A stretch of DNA of 33,866 nt from UBA1227 sp045599345. Its GTDB lineage: Bacteria; Bacillota; Clostridia; Oscillospirales; Acutalibacteraceae. Where the stretch lies: contig JAZRVV010000002.1 in the NCBI GenBank assembly GCA_045599345.1, positions 1 through 33,866 on the forward strand. Reading direction: 5' to 3'. Below the pieces are notes generated by a model. The model saw only the letters and a list, made by a program, of their open reading frames with translations. It ran no database searches and had not been told where the DNA came from. A program made the position numbers and the translations under genes. Each line of letters begins with the position of its first letter. Positions within the stretch are counted from its first letter, which is position 1. Positions 1-7,559 of this stretch are shown in pieces.

Positions 1-1661
1 TCAGAACCTGATGCACGGGTGTTAGTAAGGTGCTTGGTCTTACATACGTTACAAACGATATCCTCGTTTTTAGCACACTCGCCAACAATCATGCCCTCAT
101 ATACTTCTACACCAGGACCAATAAAGAGTTTACCACGCTCCTGTGTGTTAAAGAGGCCATAAGCATTGGACTCGCCTGGCTCGTGAACAACAATTGAACC
201 ACGCTCACGCATCTGAATGTCACCCTTGTATGGCTCATAGCCATCAAAGATTTGATTCATAATGCCATTGCCGTTTGTATCCGTAAGGAACTCTGAACGA
301 TAACCAATAAGACCACGAGATGGAATTGAAAACTCAAGGTGAGTTGAACCACCTTCGTGTGCTACCATGTCCTTAAGTTCGCCCTTACGTGAACCAATCT
401 TTTCAATTACTGTACCAACATATTCACCTGGCACCTCAACAACAAGGAGTTCCATAGGCTCAAGGAGCTGTCCGTTGTCATCACGCTTCATGATTACCTT
501 TGGACGAGAAACTGCGAATTCATAACCTTCACGACGCATTGTCTCGATGAGGATTGAGAGGTGGAGTTCACCACGGCCAGAAACTTTAAATGTGTCTGTT
601 GTGTCGGTCTCTTCTACACGCATTGAAACGTTAGTTTCAACCTCTTTGAAAAGACGGTCACGGATATTTCTTGATGTTACAAACTTGCCCTCTCGACCAG
701 CAAAAGGAGAAGTGTTAACGATAAAGTTCATCGAAATCGTAGGCTCATCAATTTTGATGAAATCCATAGGCTCGATGTGCTCAGGGTCGCATGCTGTTTC
801 ACCAATGTTGATATCAGAAATACCTGAAACACAGATGATTTCGCCAGCCTCTGCCTGTTCAACCTCTGTACGCTTCAAGCCTTCAAAGATATAGAGCTTT
901 GATACCTTAACGTTTTCCTGTGAACCATCAGCTTTGCAAAGTACAACCTGTTGGTTTCTCTTGATGCTACCACGCTCAATACGACCAACGCCGATACGAC
1001 CGATGTAATCATCATAATCAAGGCTAGAGAAAAGTACCTGTGTTGGTCCATCTGGATCACACTTTGGTGCAGGAATTTCTTTGATAATTGCATCAAATAG
1101 CGGACGCATATCGCCAGAACGATCACGTGAGTCCTCAGACGCATAACCATCTTTTGCTGACGCAAAAATTACTGGGAACTCAATCTGGTCATCATTTGCG
1201 CCAAGTTCGATAAAGAGGTCAATAACCTCATCGACAACTTCTGCTGGGCGAGCGCCAGGTCTGTCTATCTTGTTAATTACAACTACTACTTTTTTCTTGA
1301 GTCCAAGAGCCTTTTTGAGCACGAAACGTGTCTGTGGCATACAACCTTCAAAGGCATCAACAAGAAGTAAAACACCATCAACCATAAGGAGAATGCGCTC
1401 TACCTCACCACCAAAGTCAGCATGACCTGGGGTGTCGATAATATTAATTTTTGTGTCTTTGTAATGAATTGATGTGTTCTTTGAAAGAATAGTGATACCA
1501 CGCTCACGCTCAAGGTCTCCAGAGTCCATGACCCTGTCCTCAACTGTCTCGTGTGAGTTAAAAGTACCGCTCTGCTTTAAGAGCTCATCAACCATTGTTG
1601 TCTTGCCATGGTCAACGTGAGCTATTATCGCTACGTTTCTAATGTCTTCTCTCTGACTCAA
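1..1661 (-). CDS. typA: TypA/BipA ribosome-associated GTPase (3' end outside window)
   Basis: Translational GTPase of the EF-G/LepA superfamily that binds the 70S ribosome and helps ribosome assembly and stress adaptation. The reading frame is open from 1661 to the window edge, giving 553 codons of a family usually a little over 600, so roughly the last 50 residues are missing. Visible G-domain motifs in order are AHVDHGKTT (P-loop), RERGITI (switch I), DTPGHADFGG (G3) and NKIDRPGA (G4). Domain II, EF-G domain III/V-like parts and the start of the BipA-specific C-terminal domain follow (GLIGYRSEFLTDTNG). No ATG fits. The start is TTG at 1661-1659, with AGGTGG 5 bases upstream and MSQREDIRNVAIIAHVDHG as the first residues, matching the family N-terminus. 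It is transcribed divergently from thiT. Confidence 0.95.
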   Translation of the reverse strand, partial: MSQREDIRNVAIIAHVDHGKTTMVDELLKQSGTFNSHETVEDRVMDSGDLERERGITILSKNTSIHYKDTKINIIDTPGHADFGGEVERILLMVDGVLLLVDAFEGCMPQTRFVLKKALGLKKKVVVVINKIDRPGARPAEVVDEVIDLFIELGANDDQIEFPVIFASAKDGYASEDSRDRSGDMRPLFDAIIKEIPAPKCDPDGPTQVLFSSLDYDDYIGRIGVGRIERGSIKRNQQVVLCKADGSQENVKVSKLYIFEGLKRTEVEQAEAGEIICVSGISDINIGETACDPEHIEPMDFIKIDEPTISMNFIVNTSPFAGREGKFVTSRNIRDRLFKEVETNVSMRVEETDTTDTFKVSGRGELHLSILIETMRREGYEFAVSRPKVIMKRDDNGQLLEPMELLVVEVPGEYVGTVIEKIGSRKGELKDMVAHEGGSTHLEFSIPSRGLIGYRSEFLTDTNGNGIMNQIFDGYEPYKGDIQMRERGSIVVHEPGESNAYGLFNTQERGKLFIGPGVEVYEGMIVGECAKNEDIVCNVCKTKHLTNTRASGS

Positions 1662-1715
1662 AATTTCCACCTAGCCTTAAGTAATAATACTAATATATGT
1701 AACAAACGAAATAGA

Positions 1716-1744
1716 ATTTTAACACCATACCTTGAACTTTGCAA
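1716..1744 (-). promoter_or_regulatory. Predicted SigA promoter of typA
   Basis: On the minus strand TTGCAA (1744-1739) is followed after 17 bases by TAAAAT (1721-1716), about 55 bases upstream of the TTG start. The -35 lies next to the -35 of the opposing thiT promoter. Prediction by eye only. Confidence 0.5.
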
Positions 1745-1760
1745 GTGCGAATGTTAAAAT
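1732..1760 (+). promoter_or_regulatory. Predicted SigA promoter of the thiT unit
   Basis: TTGAAC (1732-1737), 17-base spacer, TAAAAT (1755-1760). Transcription would begin near 1767, just ahead of the riboswitch aptamer, which is where a riboswitch promoter should sit. Confidence 0.55.
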
Positions 1761-1780
1761 GTCTTCGTACAAAATAATAG

Positions 1781-1870
1781 TCCAGGGGCGCTGAATGTTC
1801 TTCGGCTGAGATTCGGACCACAAGTCCTTGTCCCTTCGACCTGATCGGGATAATGCCCGCGTAGGAAAGG
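1781..1870 (+). ncRNA. TPP riboswitch (THI element) upstream of thiT
   Basis: The conserved aptamer is readable in order: GGGGCGC (1785-1791), P3 stem CTGAA/TTCGG (1791-1795 with 1801-1805), CTGAGA (1806-1811), an optional P3a hairpin GGAC/GTCC (1815-1818 with 1824-1827), ACCTGAT (1839-1845), P4/P5 hairpin CGGG-ATAAT-GCCCG (1846-1859), and GCGTAGG (1859-1865). These are the signature segments that bind the pyrimidine and pyrophosphate of thiamine pyrophosphate. I see no intrinsic terminator after it. The Shine-Dalgarno AAAGGAAG (1866-1873) follows the aptamer directly, so control of translation start by sequestering this site is the likely mode (inference). P1 looks short by hand. Confidence 0.95.
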
Positions 1871-1879
1871 AAGATACTT

Positions 1880-2458
1880 ATGAAAAACAATAAAACATAT
1901 CGCTTAGTTGTCACTGCCATGCTTATTGCCATTGCTACTGTCTTAAACGAGTTTGCAGTGGTCCAGCTACCATATGGTGGTGGCGTTACTATTTTTAGTC
2001 AGGTTCCAATAATTGCCCTTGGCTACATCTTTGGACCAGCATGGGGACTGCTTTCTGGATTTGTAATGTCACTTCTCCAATTCCTCTTTGGTCTCTCAAA
2101 TCTAAGCTATGTTAAGGGCTTTTCAAGCTACCTTATTTTGATACTTTTTGACTATTTGCTTGCCTATACGGCACTGGGACTCGGTGGCGTATTTAAAGGC
2201 AAATTTAAGAATAGTTATATAGACTTGACCCTAGGCACCATACTCGTTTGTGCGTTCCGTCTCCTCTGCCACTTTATCAGTGGCGCAACAATTTGGGCTG
2301 ACTACACAAACGGCAACTCAATAGGTGCCGTACTCACTTACTCAATCACGTATAATGCTGGATATATGATTCCAGAGACAATAATCACAGTTATTGGCAT
2401 ATTAGCACTAAACAAGTTCTTGTTCCCAAGGCTTGATAAAAACGGTGTTTTGAAATAA
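1880..2458 (+). CDS. thiT: Thiamine ECF transporter S-component ThiT
   Basis: Substrate-binding membrane subunit of an energy-coupling-factor importer. It binds thiamine and works with the shared EcfA/A'/T module, whose genes are not in this window. The 192 residues match the family length, with about six hydrophobic helices and the N-terminal TAMLIAIATVLN-type start typical of ThiT/YuaJ. The FGPAWGLLSGFVMSLLQFLFG segment carries the conserved loop region. ATG at 1880 is preceded by AAAGGAAG. The TPP riboswitch directly upstream supports thiamine as substrate and predicts repression when TPP is abundant. The next gene starts 24 bases downstream with no terminator between, so the unit probably continues. 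Confidence 0.93.
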   Translation: MKNNKTYRLVVTAMLIAIATVLNEFAVVQLPYGGGVTIFSQVPIIALGYIFGPAWGLLSGFVMSLLQFLFGLSNLSYVKGFSSYLILILFDYLLAYTALGLGGVFKGKFKNSYIDLTLGTILVCAFRLLCHFISGATIWADYTNGNSIGAVLTYSITYNAGYMIPETIITVIGILALNKFLFPRLDKNGVLK

Positions 2459-2482
2459 ACCAAAGAAGGAGTGAACCGTACT

Positions 2483-3922
2483 TTGGCAAAAGATAAAAAA
2501 ATGGATGAGCTCGAAGAGCTCGTAAAGGAACTTCCTGGCGAGGAAATTCCTCTCAATGTCAATCCAGAGGACGATGACAAAATTCCTCTCGATCCAAAGA
2601 CTGGTCTTGATCCAGAAAAGCTTGAGTCTGAGCTCAACGATTTAAAGGACCTCGTCCAAGGCGAGATTGACAAGATGATGGAGGACAATCCTGACGCCTC
2701 TTGGAAAGAAATTGTAAAAGAAGCAAAGGATGGCAAGGCGAACCGCAAAAACGGTAAGTTTTGCGAATGCTGTGGTGAAACAATTGTTGATGATGACGAG
2801 CAGTATTGCGAGGAATGCCTTGAGACGATGAAACACTATCCATTCTCATGGTGGAAATTGATTATCCCAGTTGTCACTGTGCTCCTTATCATCCTCTCAT
2901 TTAGTTACTTTGCTATCTCTTTCCCAACTTTCAAGGAAACAGTTTCAGCAAACAAGCTCATCGCTGCTGGAAAACTCAATTCTGCACTCGCAGCATATGA
3001 CAATATCAATACCGAAATCAAAGTAACTGATGACAACTTTGGTGGTCGTTATCTCAAATACCAGATCGACCTCTATGAAAAGCTTGGAATAGACTATTAT
3101 GAGGACCTCTCTGATTTTATTGACAAATATTACACCGAGTCCCAACTAGCAAAGAAACGCAACAAATCTGTTAAAGCAGAAAAGGAAAAGATTGCGTCCT
3201 ATCAAAAGCTTTATGAGTACTTTAACGATGTCTACAACACATCCAAGAGTTATGACGAATTTGAGGCTGCTTTTGACAAAAAGGTTGCTGGCAGGGACTT
3301 AAACGAAGCTCAAATTTACTACTATAAATACTACGCTGCCAACGTTTATGGCGAAGACCTTTCAATTATGCGCAAAAACGTTGAAAAGATTCGTGAGGTT
3401 GACCCAGAATACAAGGCTCTCTATCTCCCACTTCTTGCAGAAATTTCTCTCAACGAGAAAAACTATGACGATATGATTAAATATGCAAATGAGCTTTCAG
3501 AGTTCAACTGCGAAAGCCCATATGTATACCTCTATAAATCTATCGCTTATAGGTTCCAAGGTGACCTTACCAAGGCTCTTAAAGTTTGTAACGATGGCCT
3601 TAAAGTAAATGCAACAGATTCACTTCTTAACTATCAGCTTGGCATAATCAACCTGCTTTCTGGCAAGGAAAAAGAGGCTCTTGCTAATGCACAAACTGCA
3701 TTTGAAAATGCTGACACAGCAAATGCATTCATCTCAGCTTCAAGCCTCTATTCACTATGTGCAGGCCTTGCAGGTGATGATGACACAAGAGCATCAATTG
3801 ACGAGCAACTCTCCTACTATGGATTTACACTTGCAAACGAAGTGGACAAAGTCCTCAGTGGGGACATGTCAGTCGAAGACATCTTCACAAAGGATAAGGG
3901 GGATTTCACATGGGCACAATAA
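2483..3922 (+). CDS. Zinc-ribbon, single-TM, TPR-repeat membrane protein of unknown function
   Basis: I do not recognise a named family. From the chosen start the protein has 479 residues: an acidic, low-complexity N-terminal region (about 1-90); a small zinc ribbon with CECC at 94-97 and CEEC at 109-112; one transmembrane helix (about 123-147, after FSWWK); then a long helical domain with TPR-like repeats, clearest at about 340-440 (YVYLYKSIAYRFQGDLTKAL and following). The TPR part is probably outside the membrane if the ribbon is cytoplasmic, but topology is not certain. Start choice: a GTG at 2471 overlaps the AAGGAG Shine-Dalgarno and cannot use it. TTG at 2483 lies 11 bases after it. The first ATG (2501) is too far away. 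The last 13 bases overlap the next gene, which suggests the two products are made together. Confidence 0.75.
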   Translation: MAKDKKMDELEELVKELPGEEIPLNVNPEDDDKIPLDPKTGLDPEKLESELNDLKDLVQGEIDKMMEDNPDASWKEIVKEAKDGKANRKNGKFCECCGETIVDDDEQYCEECLETMKHYPFSWWKLIIPVVTVLLIILSFSYFAISFPTFKETVSANKLIAAGKLNSALAAYDNINTEIKVTDDNFGGRYLKYQIDLYEKLGIDYYEDLSDFIDKYYTESQLAKKRNKSVKAEKEKIASYQKLYEYFNDVYNTSKSYDEFEAAFDKKVAGRDLNEAQIYYYKYYAANVYGEDLSIMRKNVEKIREVDPEYKALYLPLLAEISLNEKNYDDMIKYANELSEFNCESPYVYLYKSIAYRFQGDLTKALKVCNDGLKVNATDSLLNYQLGIINLLSGKEKEALANAQTAFENADTANAFISASSLYSLCAGLAGDDDTRASIDEQLSYYGFTLANEVDKVLSGDMSVEDIFTKDKGDFTWAQ

Positions 3923-4440
3923 ATTTTATTATTAAAATCCTCACATTCCCAGGCGCATTTCTAAAAGGATTTTTAGAGCAACTCGCCTGTCGTATGTTTG
4001 AAATCCCAATTGAGTTTTCAAGATACTTCCAAAAAAATGAACTTTGTGGGCACGTAGAACACATGCTCGCTCCAAAACAGGGAAGTTTTGGTGTATGCTT
4101 CCTTCCACATATAATCAGTCTTATCTGTGGACTTGCATTTTTAATACCAGCATCCCTAAACTCTGTTTACCTTGGCAAGTTTAATCTTTTTGGAATACTC
4201 TTTACCTATTTTGGAATCTCTTGTCTTCTCAATTGCTTCCCTCTTTTAGAGGATGCAATGAATATGTGGGATCATCTTTTCAAAGATGAGAACACCAAGG
4301 CGATTTCAAAGATTGGGCTTGCAATTCCAGCTGCGATTATGTACGCAGGTGCTTACCTTGAGCATTACTTCATAACTGTATTTACAACGCTTGGATTTGC
4401 ATATGCCGTCCCTTACATCTTTGCACTGTTTATAAAATAA
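3910..4440 (+). CDS. Membrane protein resembling an M50-like metalloprotease without its HExxH (possible pseudoprotease)
   Basis: The 176-residue protein has about four hydrophobic segments. It starts at ATG 3910 inside the preceding gene, with AAGGGGGAT upstream, so translation is coupled. From memory of a small clostridial/archaeal zincin-like family (FPGxxxHExxH ... GYVxH ... GISIxMHAFPSxxDAxxLW), three blocks line up without gaps: FPGAFLKGFLEQLAC (14-27), GHVEHMLAPKQGSF (47-60) and GISCLLNCFPLLEDAMNMW (102-120). Where relatives have HExxH this protein has KGFLE (19-23), so both His ligands and the catalytic Glu are gone. A late NxxPxxxD (108-115), reminiscent of the M50 third-ligand motif, remains. 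I infer a catalytically dead scaffold, perhaps a partner of the TPR protein. The relationship needs a profile search and the function is unknown. Confidence 0.6.
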   Translation: MGTINFIIKILTFPGAFLKGFLEQLACRMFEIPIEFSRYFQKNELCGHVEHMLAPKQGSFGVCFLPHIISLICGLAFLIPASLNSVYLGKFNLFGILFTYFGISCLLNCFPLLEDAMNMWDHLFKDENTKAISKIGLAIPAAIMYAGAYLEHYFITVFTTLGFAYAVPYIFALFIK

Positions 4441-4444
4441 AATT

Positions 4445-4468
4445 AAGGCTCCCGACATCGGGAGCCTT
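4445..4468. terminator. Bidirectional intrinsic terminator between convergent genes
   Basis: Stem GGCTCCCG (4447-4454) / CGGGAGCC (4459-4466) with loop ACAT, extended by flanking AA/TT. On the minus strand it is followed by TTAATTTTATTTT; the T-run on the plus strand is weaker. The stem is identical to that at 9526-9545. Confidence 0.88.
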
Positions 4469-4480
4469 TAATTGTTATCT

Positions 4481-5887
4481 TTATTTTACATTGAAGAATT
4501 CATAGAATGCGCGATATGCGCTGTATACGTCAATTTTTGCAACAACCTCAAATGGCGCATGCATTGAAAGCACTGGGACACCAAGGTCAACAACTTCAAT
4601 GTTGTGGCGAGCAACATCAAGTGCTACTGTTCCGCCACCGCCGGCATCAACGGCACCAAGTTCGCCGATTTGCCATACGATATTGTTTGACTCCAAGATG
4701 CCACGAATTTTACCCATGAATTCTGCCGATGCATCAGATGAGCCTGACTTGCCACGAGCACCAGTATACTTTGTGATTACAACGCCCTTGTTAATGTAGG
4801 ACACATTGCGCTTCTCCATTACTTCTGGGAAAGTAGGATCAAAGGCTGAGTTTACGTCTGCTGAAAGGCACTCAGACTTTGACATAACGTCACGACCGCA
4901 AGCGCCAAAACACTCTGCAAGGTCTGAAAGGAAGTATGAGAAGTAGAAAGAATCAAGACCTGTGTTGCCATATGAACCGATTTCTTCTTTGTCTGTCAAA
5001 ACAGTTACAACTGTGTATGCTGGCTTCTTAACGTTAAACACAGCCTCTGCTGCAGGGTATGCGCAAACGCGGTCGTCGTGACCATAGCCACCAATCATAC
5101 TCCTATCAAGGCCGATATCACAGGCCTTGAGAGCAGGTACGATTTCAAGCTCAGCTGAGAGGAAGTCTTTCTCAACAATACCATACTTCTCGTTGAGAAG
5201 TTTTAAGATGTTGAGCTTAACAAGATTTGATGCTTTGTCATCCTTAAATGGTCGGCTGCCAACAAGAACGTTGAGTTCCTCACCACGGATACCATCGGCA
5301 AGTGTACGCTTCTCTTGTTCCTTGCCAAGGTGTGGTAACAGGTCAGTGATTACAAATTTTGGATCGTTGTCATCTTCACCGATATTTACTGTGATTGTTT
5401 TACCATCTGGCTTTACAATTACACCATGAAGCGCAAGAGGGATAGTAACCCACTGGTACTTTTTAATTCCGCCATAATAGTGAGTTTTAAAGAGAGCAAT
5501 TTCCTCTGACTCATAAAGTGGGTTTGGTTTTAAATCAAGACGAGGTGAATCAATATGAGAGATTGCAAGTTTAACACCGTCAGTGATTGGGCGTGTACCA
5601 AATACTGCAAGCATAATAGCCTTATCCCTGTTAATTCTATATACTTTGTCTCCGGCCTTGTACTTCTTGGTCTTATCAAACTCAGTAAAGCCTTTTGACT
5701 CAGCTTTTTCCTTCATCCAAAGGGAAATTTCACGCTCTGTCTTTGCTTCATTTAAGAACTTTTTATAATCTTCACAGAACTTGTCAGCTTTTGCGACTTC
5801 CTTTTCGTCCATCTGTGACTTCATTCCATGCTCTGCATCATAGCAGAGCTCTTCTTGAAGCTTCTCAGCTTTTGTTTTTTCTGCCAT
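4481..5887 (-). CDS. apeA: M18-family aminopeptidase
   Basis: Cytosolic, co-catalytic di-zinc aminopeptidase that removes N-terminal residues from peptides. It has 468 residues, the usual size for M18. Signature elements: SHIDSPRLDLKP (first His metal ligand and Asp), GHDDRVCAYPA (bridging Asp), TDKEEIGSYGNTG (Glu-Glu, catalytic base and ligand), DVNSAFDPTFPE, and LSMHAPFEV near the C-terminus (last His ligand), so the active site looks complete. ATG at 5887 has GGAGG 8 bases upstream. It is the last gene of the leftward prfA-tsaC-coaE unit, 14 bases after coaE. The link to that housekeeping group is probably co-expression only. The exact symbol within M18 is uncertain. Confidence 0.92.
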   Translation of the reverse strand: MAEKTKAEKLQEELCYDAEHGMKSQMDEKEVAKADKFCEDYKKFLNEAKTEREISLWMKEKAESKGFTEFDKTKKYKAGDKVYRINRDKAIMLAVFGTRPITDGVKLAISHIDSPRLDLKPNPLYESEEIALFKTHYYGGIKKYQWVTIPLALHGVIVKPDGKTITVNIGEDDNDPKFVITDLLPHLGKEQEKRTLADGIRGEELNVLVGSRPFKDDKASNLVKLNILKLLNEKYGIVEKDFLSAELEIVPALKACDIGLDRSMIGGYGHDDRVCAYPAAEAVFNVKKPAYTVVTVLTDKEEIGSYGNTGLDSFYFSYFLSDLAECFGACGRDVMSKSECLSADVNSAFDPTFPEVMEKRNVSYINKGVVITKYTGARGKSGSSDASAEFMGKIRGILESNNIVWQIGELGAVDAGGGGTVALDVARHNIEVVDLGVPVLSMHAPFEVVAKIDVYSAYRAFYEFFNVK

Positions 5888-5901
5888 AATCTATACCTCC
5901 G

Positions 5902-6534
5902 TTAAAAGTCGAGAGTTGCCTCTCCGCTAATTTTTACTTCAATAAGGCGAGCAACATAAAGCGCTTGCTCTTTAAGCTTTTGCTCATCGCCGTCATTTTC
6001 AATCACAACATCAGAGTTCTCACGGAAGAAATCATCTGATAGTTGTGAGTTAATCCTGCGCTCTGCTTCTTCTGCCGTCAATCCGTCACGCTCCATGATT
6101 CGCTTAATACGAATGTCGCGTGGAGCAACAACTGATACGATAAAGTTGCACTGATATGCCATCTTGCTCTCAAAGAGTTGTGGCGCGTCAATAATTACAG
6201 CCTCATATCCATCCCAAAATGCTCCGTTGATTTTCTTCTCTATCAATCGAATTATTTCTGGATGAGTTATGTTATTAAGAAGCTTTGTTGCCTCTGGCGT
6301 GCTAAATGCACGCTTTGCAAGAGCCTTGCGGTTAAGGCTGCCGTCTCCATTCAAAACGTCCTGGCCAAAGGCCTCTGCAAGTTTTGGAAGTAGTGGCGAG
6401 CCTTTCTCGGTTGCAAGGCGTGCAACCGCATCAGCATCTATTATGGCATAGCCATATTTTTTAAGTTCATCGGATATAGTGCTCTTACCAGCACCGGTTG
6501 TGCCTGTAAGGCCAACTTTAATTGCTTTTCTCAT
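5902..6534 (-). CDS. coaE: Dephospho-CoA kinase
   Basis: Last step of coenzyme A synthesis: ATP-dependent phosphorylation of the ribose 3'-OH of dephospho-CoA, in the cytosol. The 210 residues fit the family (about 200). Visible are the P-loop GTTGAGKS near residue 10, the IDADAVAR motif whose Asp and Arg are conserved in CoaE, and the lid region around IMERDGLTAEEAERRI. It begins 5 bases after the tsaC stop codon, so it is co-transcribed and likely translationally coupled. Confidence 0.95.
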   Translation of the reverse strand: MRKAIKVGLTGTTGAGKSTISDELKKYGYAIIDADAVARLATEKGSPLLPKLAEAFGQDVLNGDGSLNRKALAKRAFSTPEATKLLNNITHPEIIRLIEKKINGAFWDGYEAVIIDAPQLFESKMAYQCNFIVSVVAPRDIRIKRIMERDGLTAEEAERRINSQLSDDFFRENSDVVIENDGDEQKLKEQALYVARLIEVKISGEATLDF

Positions 6535-6539
6535 GGGGC

Positions 6540-7559
6540 TTACACCTCAATTATATTATACTCTGCTGCGCGAAGGAGCCTGTTCATTACAGCAAGGCCA
6601 ACACCTTCGTCGCTTGGACAACGAACGTAAAGTTCCTTGATGCCCTCGTCGTCACATGTACGAAGGGCGTCAAAGAGTTTGCTTGCATGAGCAAGGTCGT
6701 CTCCTTCTGCTCCAAAGAGCAATGTCTTACAATCAAGTTTACCTTCCTCACCATCAAAGACAAGGGCTGCAACCCCATCGACTTCTGCCGCTCTTTGGTT
6801 GACAAAATCTACAAAGCCAATAAAGCTTCCCCTTACGATTTTGACCTCTGATGAAGGTGAATAATGCTTGTACTTCATACCAGGAGATGCTGCGCGTTCA
6901 CCCTCTTTGAGTTTGCCTAAAACAGCATCATCTATTATGAGTTCGTCTCCTAAAACCTCCTCAAGTTCGTCCGGTGTCACACGGCCAGGACGGAGGAGTT
7001 TTGGCTTGCGTGTCGCAAGTGTGATAACCGTTGACTCAACGCCAACCTCACACGGACCGCCATCAACTACGGCATCAATCTTGCCTGCCATATCATGCAT
7101 TACATGCTCCGCCGTAGTCGGCGATGGCTTGCCAGATGTATTGGCAGACGGTGCGGCCAGCGGCACACCCGCAGCCTTGATAATCTGACGAGCAACCGGA
7201 TGGCTTGGCATACGGATAGCTACCGTATCAAGGCCGGTTGTAACCTCGTCTGGAATAATTGGTGACTTGTCCAAAATAATTGTCAGTGGACCTGGCCAAA
7301 AGGCATCGGCCAAATCATAGACAACTGGTGGCACAAAAGCTACCAAATCATCGAGCTCAGAAAGCTCAGCTATATGAACGATAAGTGGGTTGTCCTGTGG
7401 GCGACCCTTTGCCTCAAATATTTTGGCAACAGCCTCTCCATCAAGGGCATTTGCAGCAAGGCCGTATACTGTTTCCGTTGGTATACCAACAATGCCACCC
7501 TTTTTGAGGATTGCGGCTGCCTTGCCATATTCTTCTTTGCTAAAAAGCTTAGTTTCCAT
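6540..7559 (-). CDS. tsaC: L-threonylcarbamoyladenylate synthase, Sua5 type
   Basis: Makes threonylcarbamoyl-AMP from threonine, bicarbonate and ATP for the universal t6A37 modification of ANN-decoding tRNAs. At 339 residues it is the long Sua5/YwlC form. The YrdC domain spans about 8-200 (GIPTETVYGLAANA, KGRPQDNPL, APSANTSGKPSPT). The Sua5 C-terminal domain starts after about 225 (AASPGMKYKHYSP), the segment that covers the active site in Sua5 proteins. The ATG overlaps the prfA stop codon by one base (TAATG), so it is translated with RF1. In many Bacillota prmC lies between these two genes; it is absent here. Confidence 0.93.
   Translation of the reverse strand: METKLFSKEEYGKAAAILKKGGIVGIPTETVYGLAANALDGEAVAKIFEAKGRPQDNPLIVHIAELSELDDLVAFVPPVVYDLADAFWPGPLTIILDKSPIIPDEVTTGLDTVAIRMPSHPVARQIIKAAGVPLAAPSANTSGKPSPTTAEHVMHDMAGKIDAVVDGGPCEVGVESTVITLATRKPKLLRPGRVTPDELEEVLGDELIIDDAVLGKLKEGERAASPGMKYKHYSPSSEVKIVRGSFIGFVDFVNQRAAEVDGVAALVFDGEEGKLDCKTLLFGAEGDDLAHASKLFDALRTCDDEGIKELYVRCPSDEGVGLAVMNRLLRAAEYNIIEV

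Noticed and set aside
547..894. Plus-strand open frame inside typA
   Set aside because: Lies wholly opposite conserved TypA coding sequence and has no ribosome binding site or recognisable protein.
1690..1932. Minus-strand open frame across the TPP riboswitch region
   Set aside because: Covers the riboswitch and the thiT 5' end on the wrong strand; no Shine-Dalgarno and no similarity known to me.
2471..2473. GTG as start of the TPR gene
   Set aside because: It overlaps the AAGGAG Shine-Dalgarno itself, which therefore serves a later codon (TTG 2483).
2338..2748. Minus-strand open frame of 136 codons opposite thiT and the TPR gene
   Set aside because: Serine-rich, spans the ends of two well-supported plus-strand genes and has no family resemblance; antisense shadow of coding sequence.
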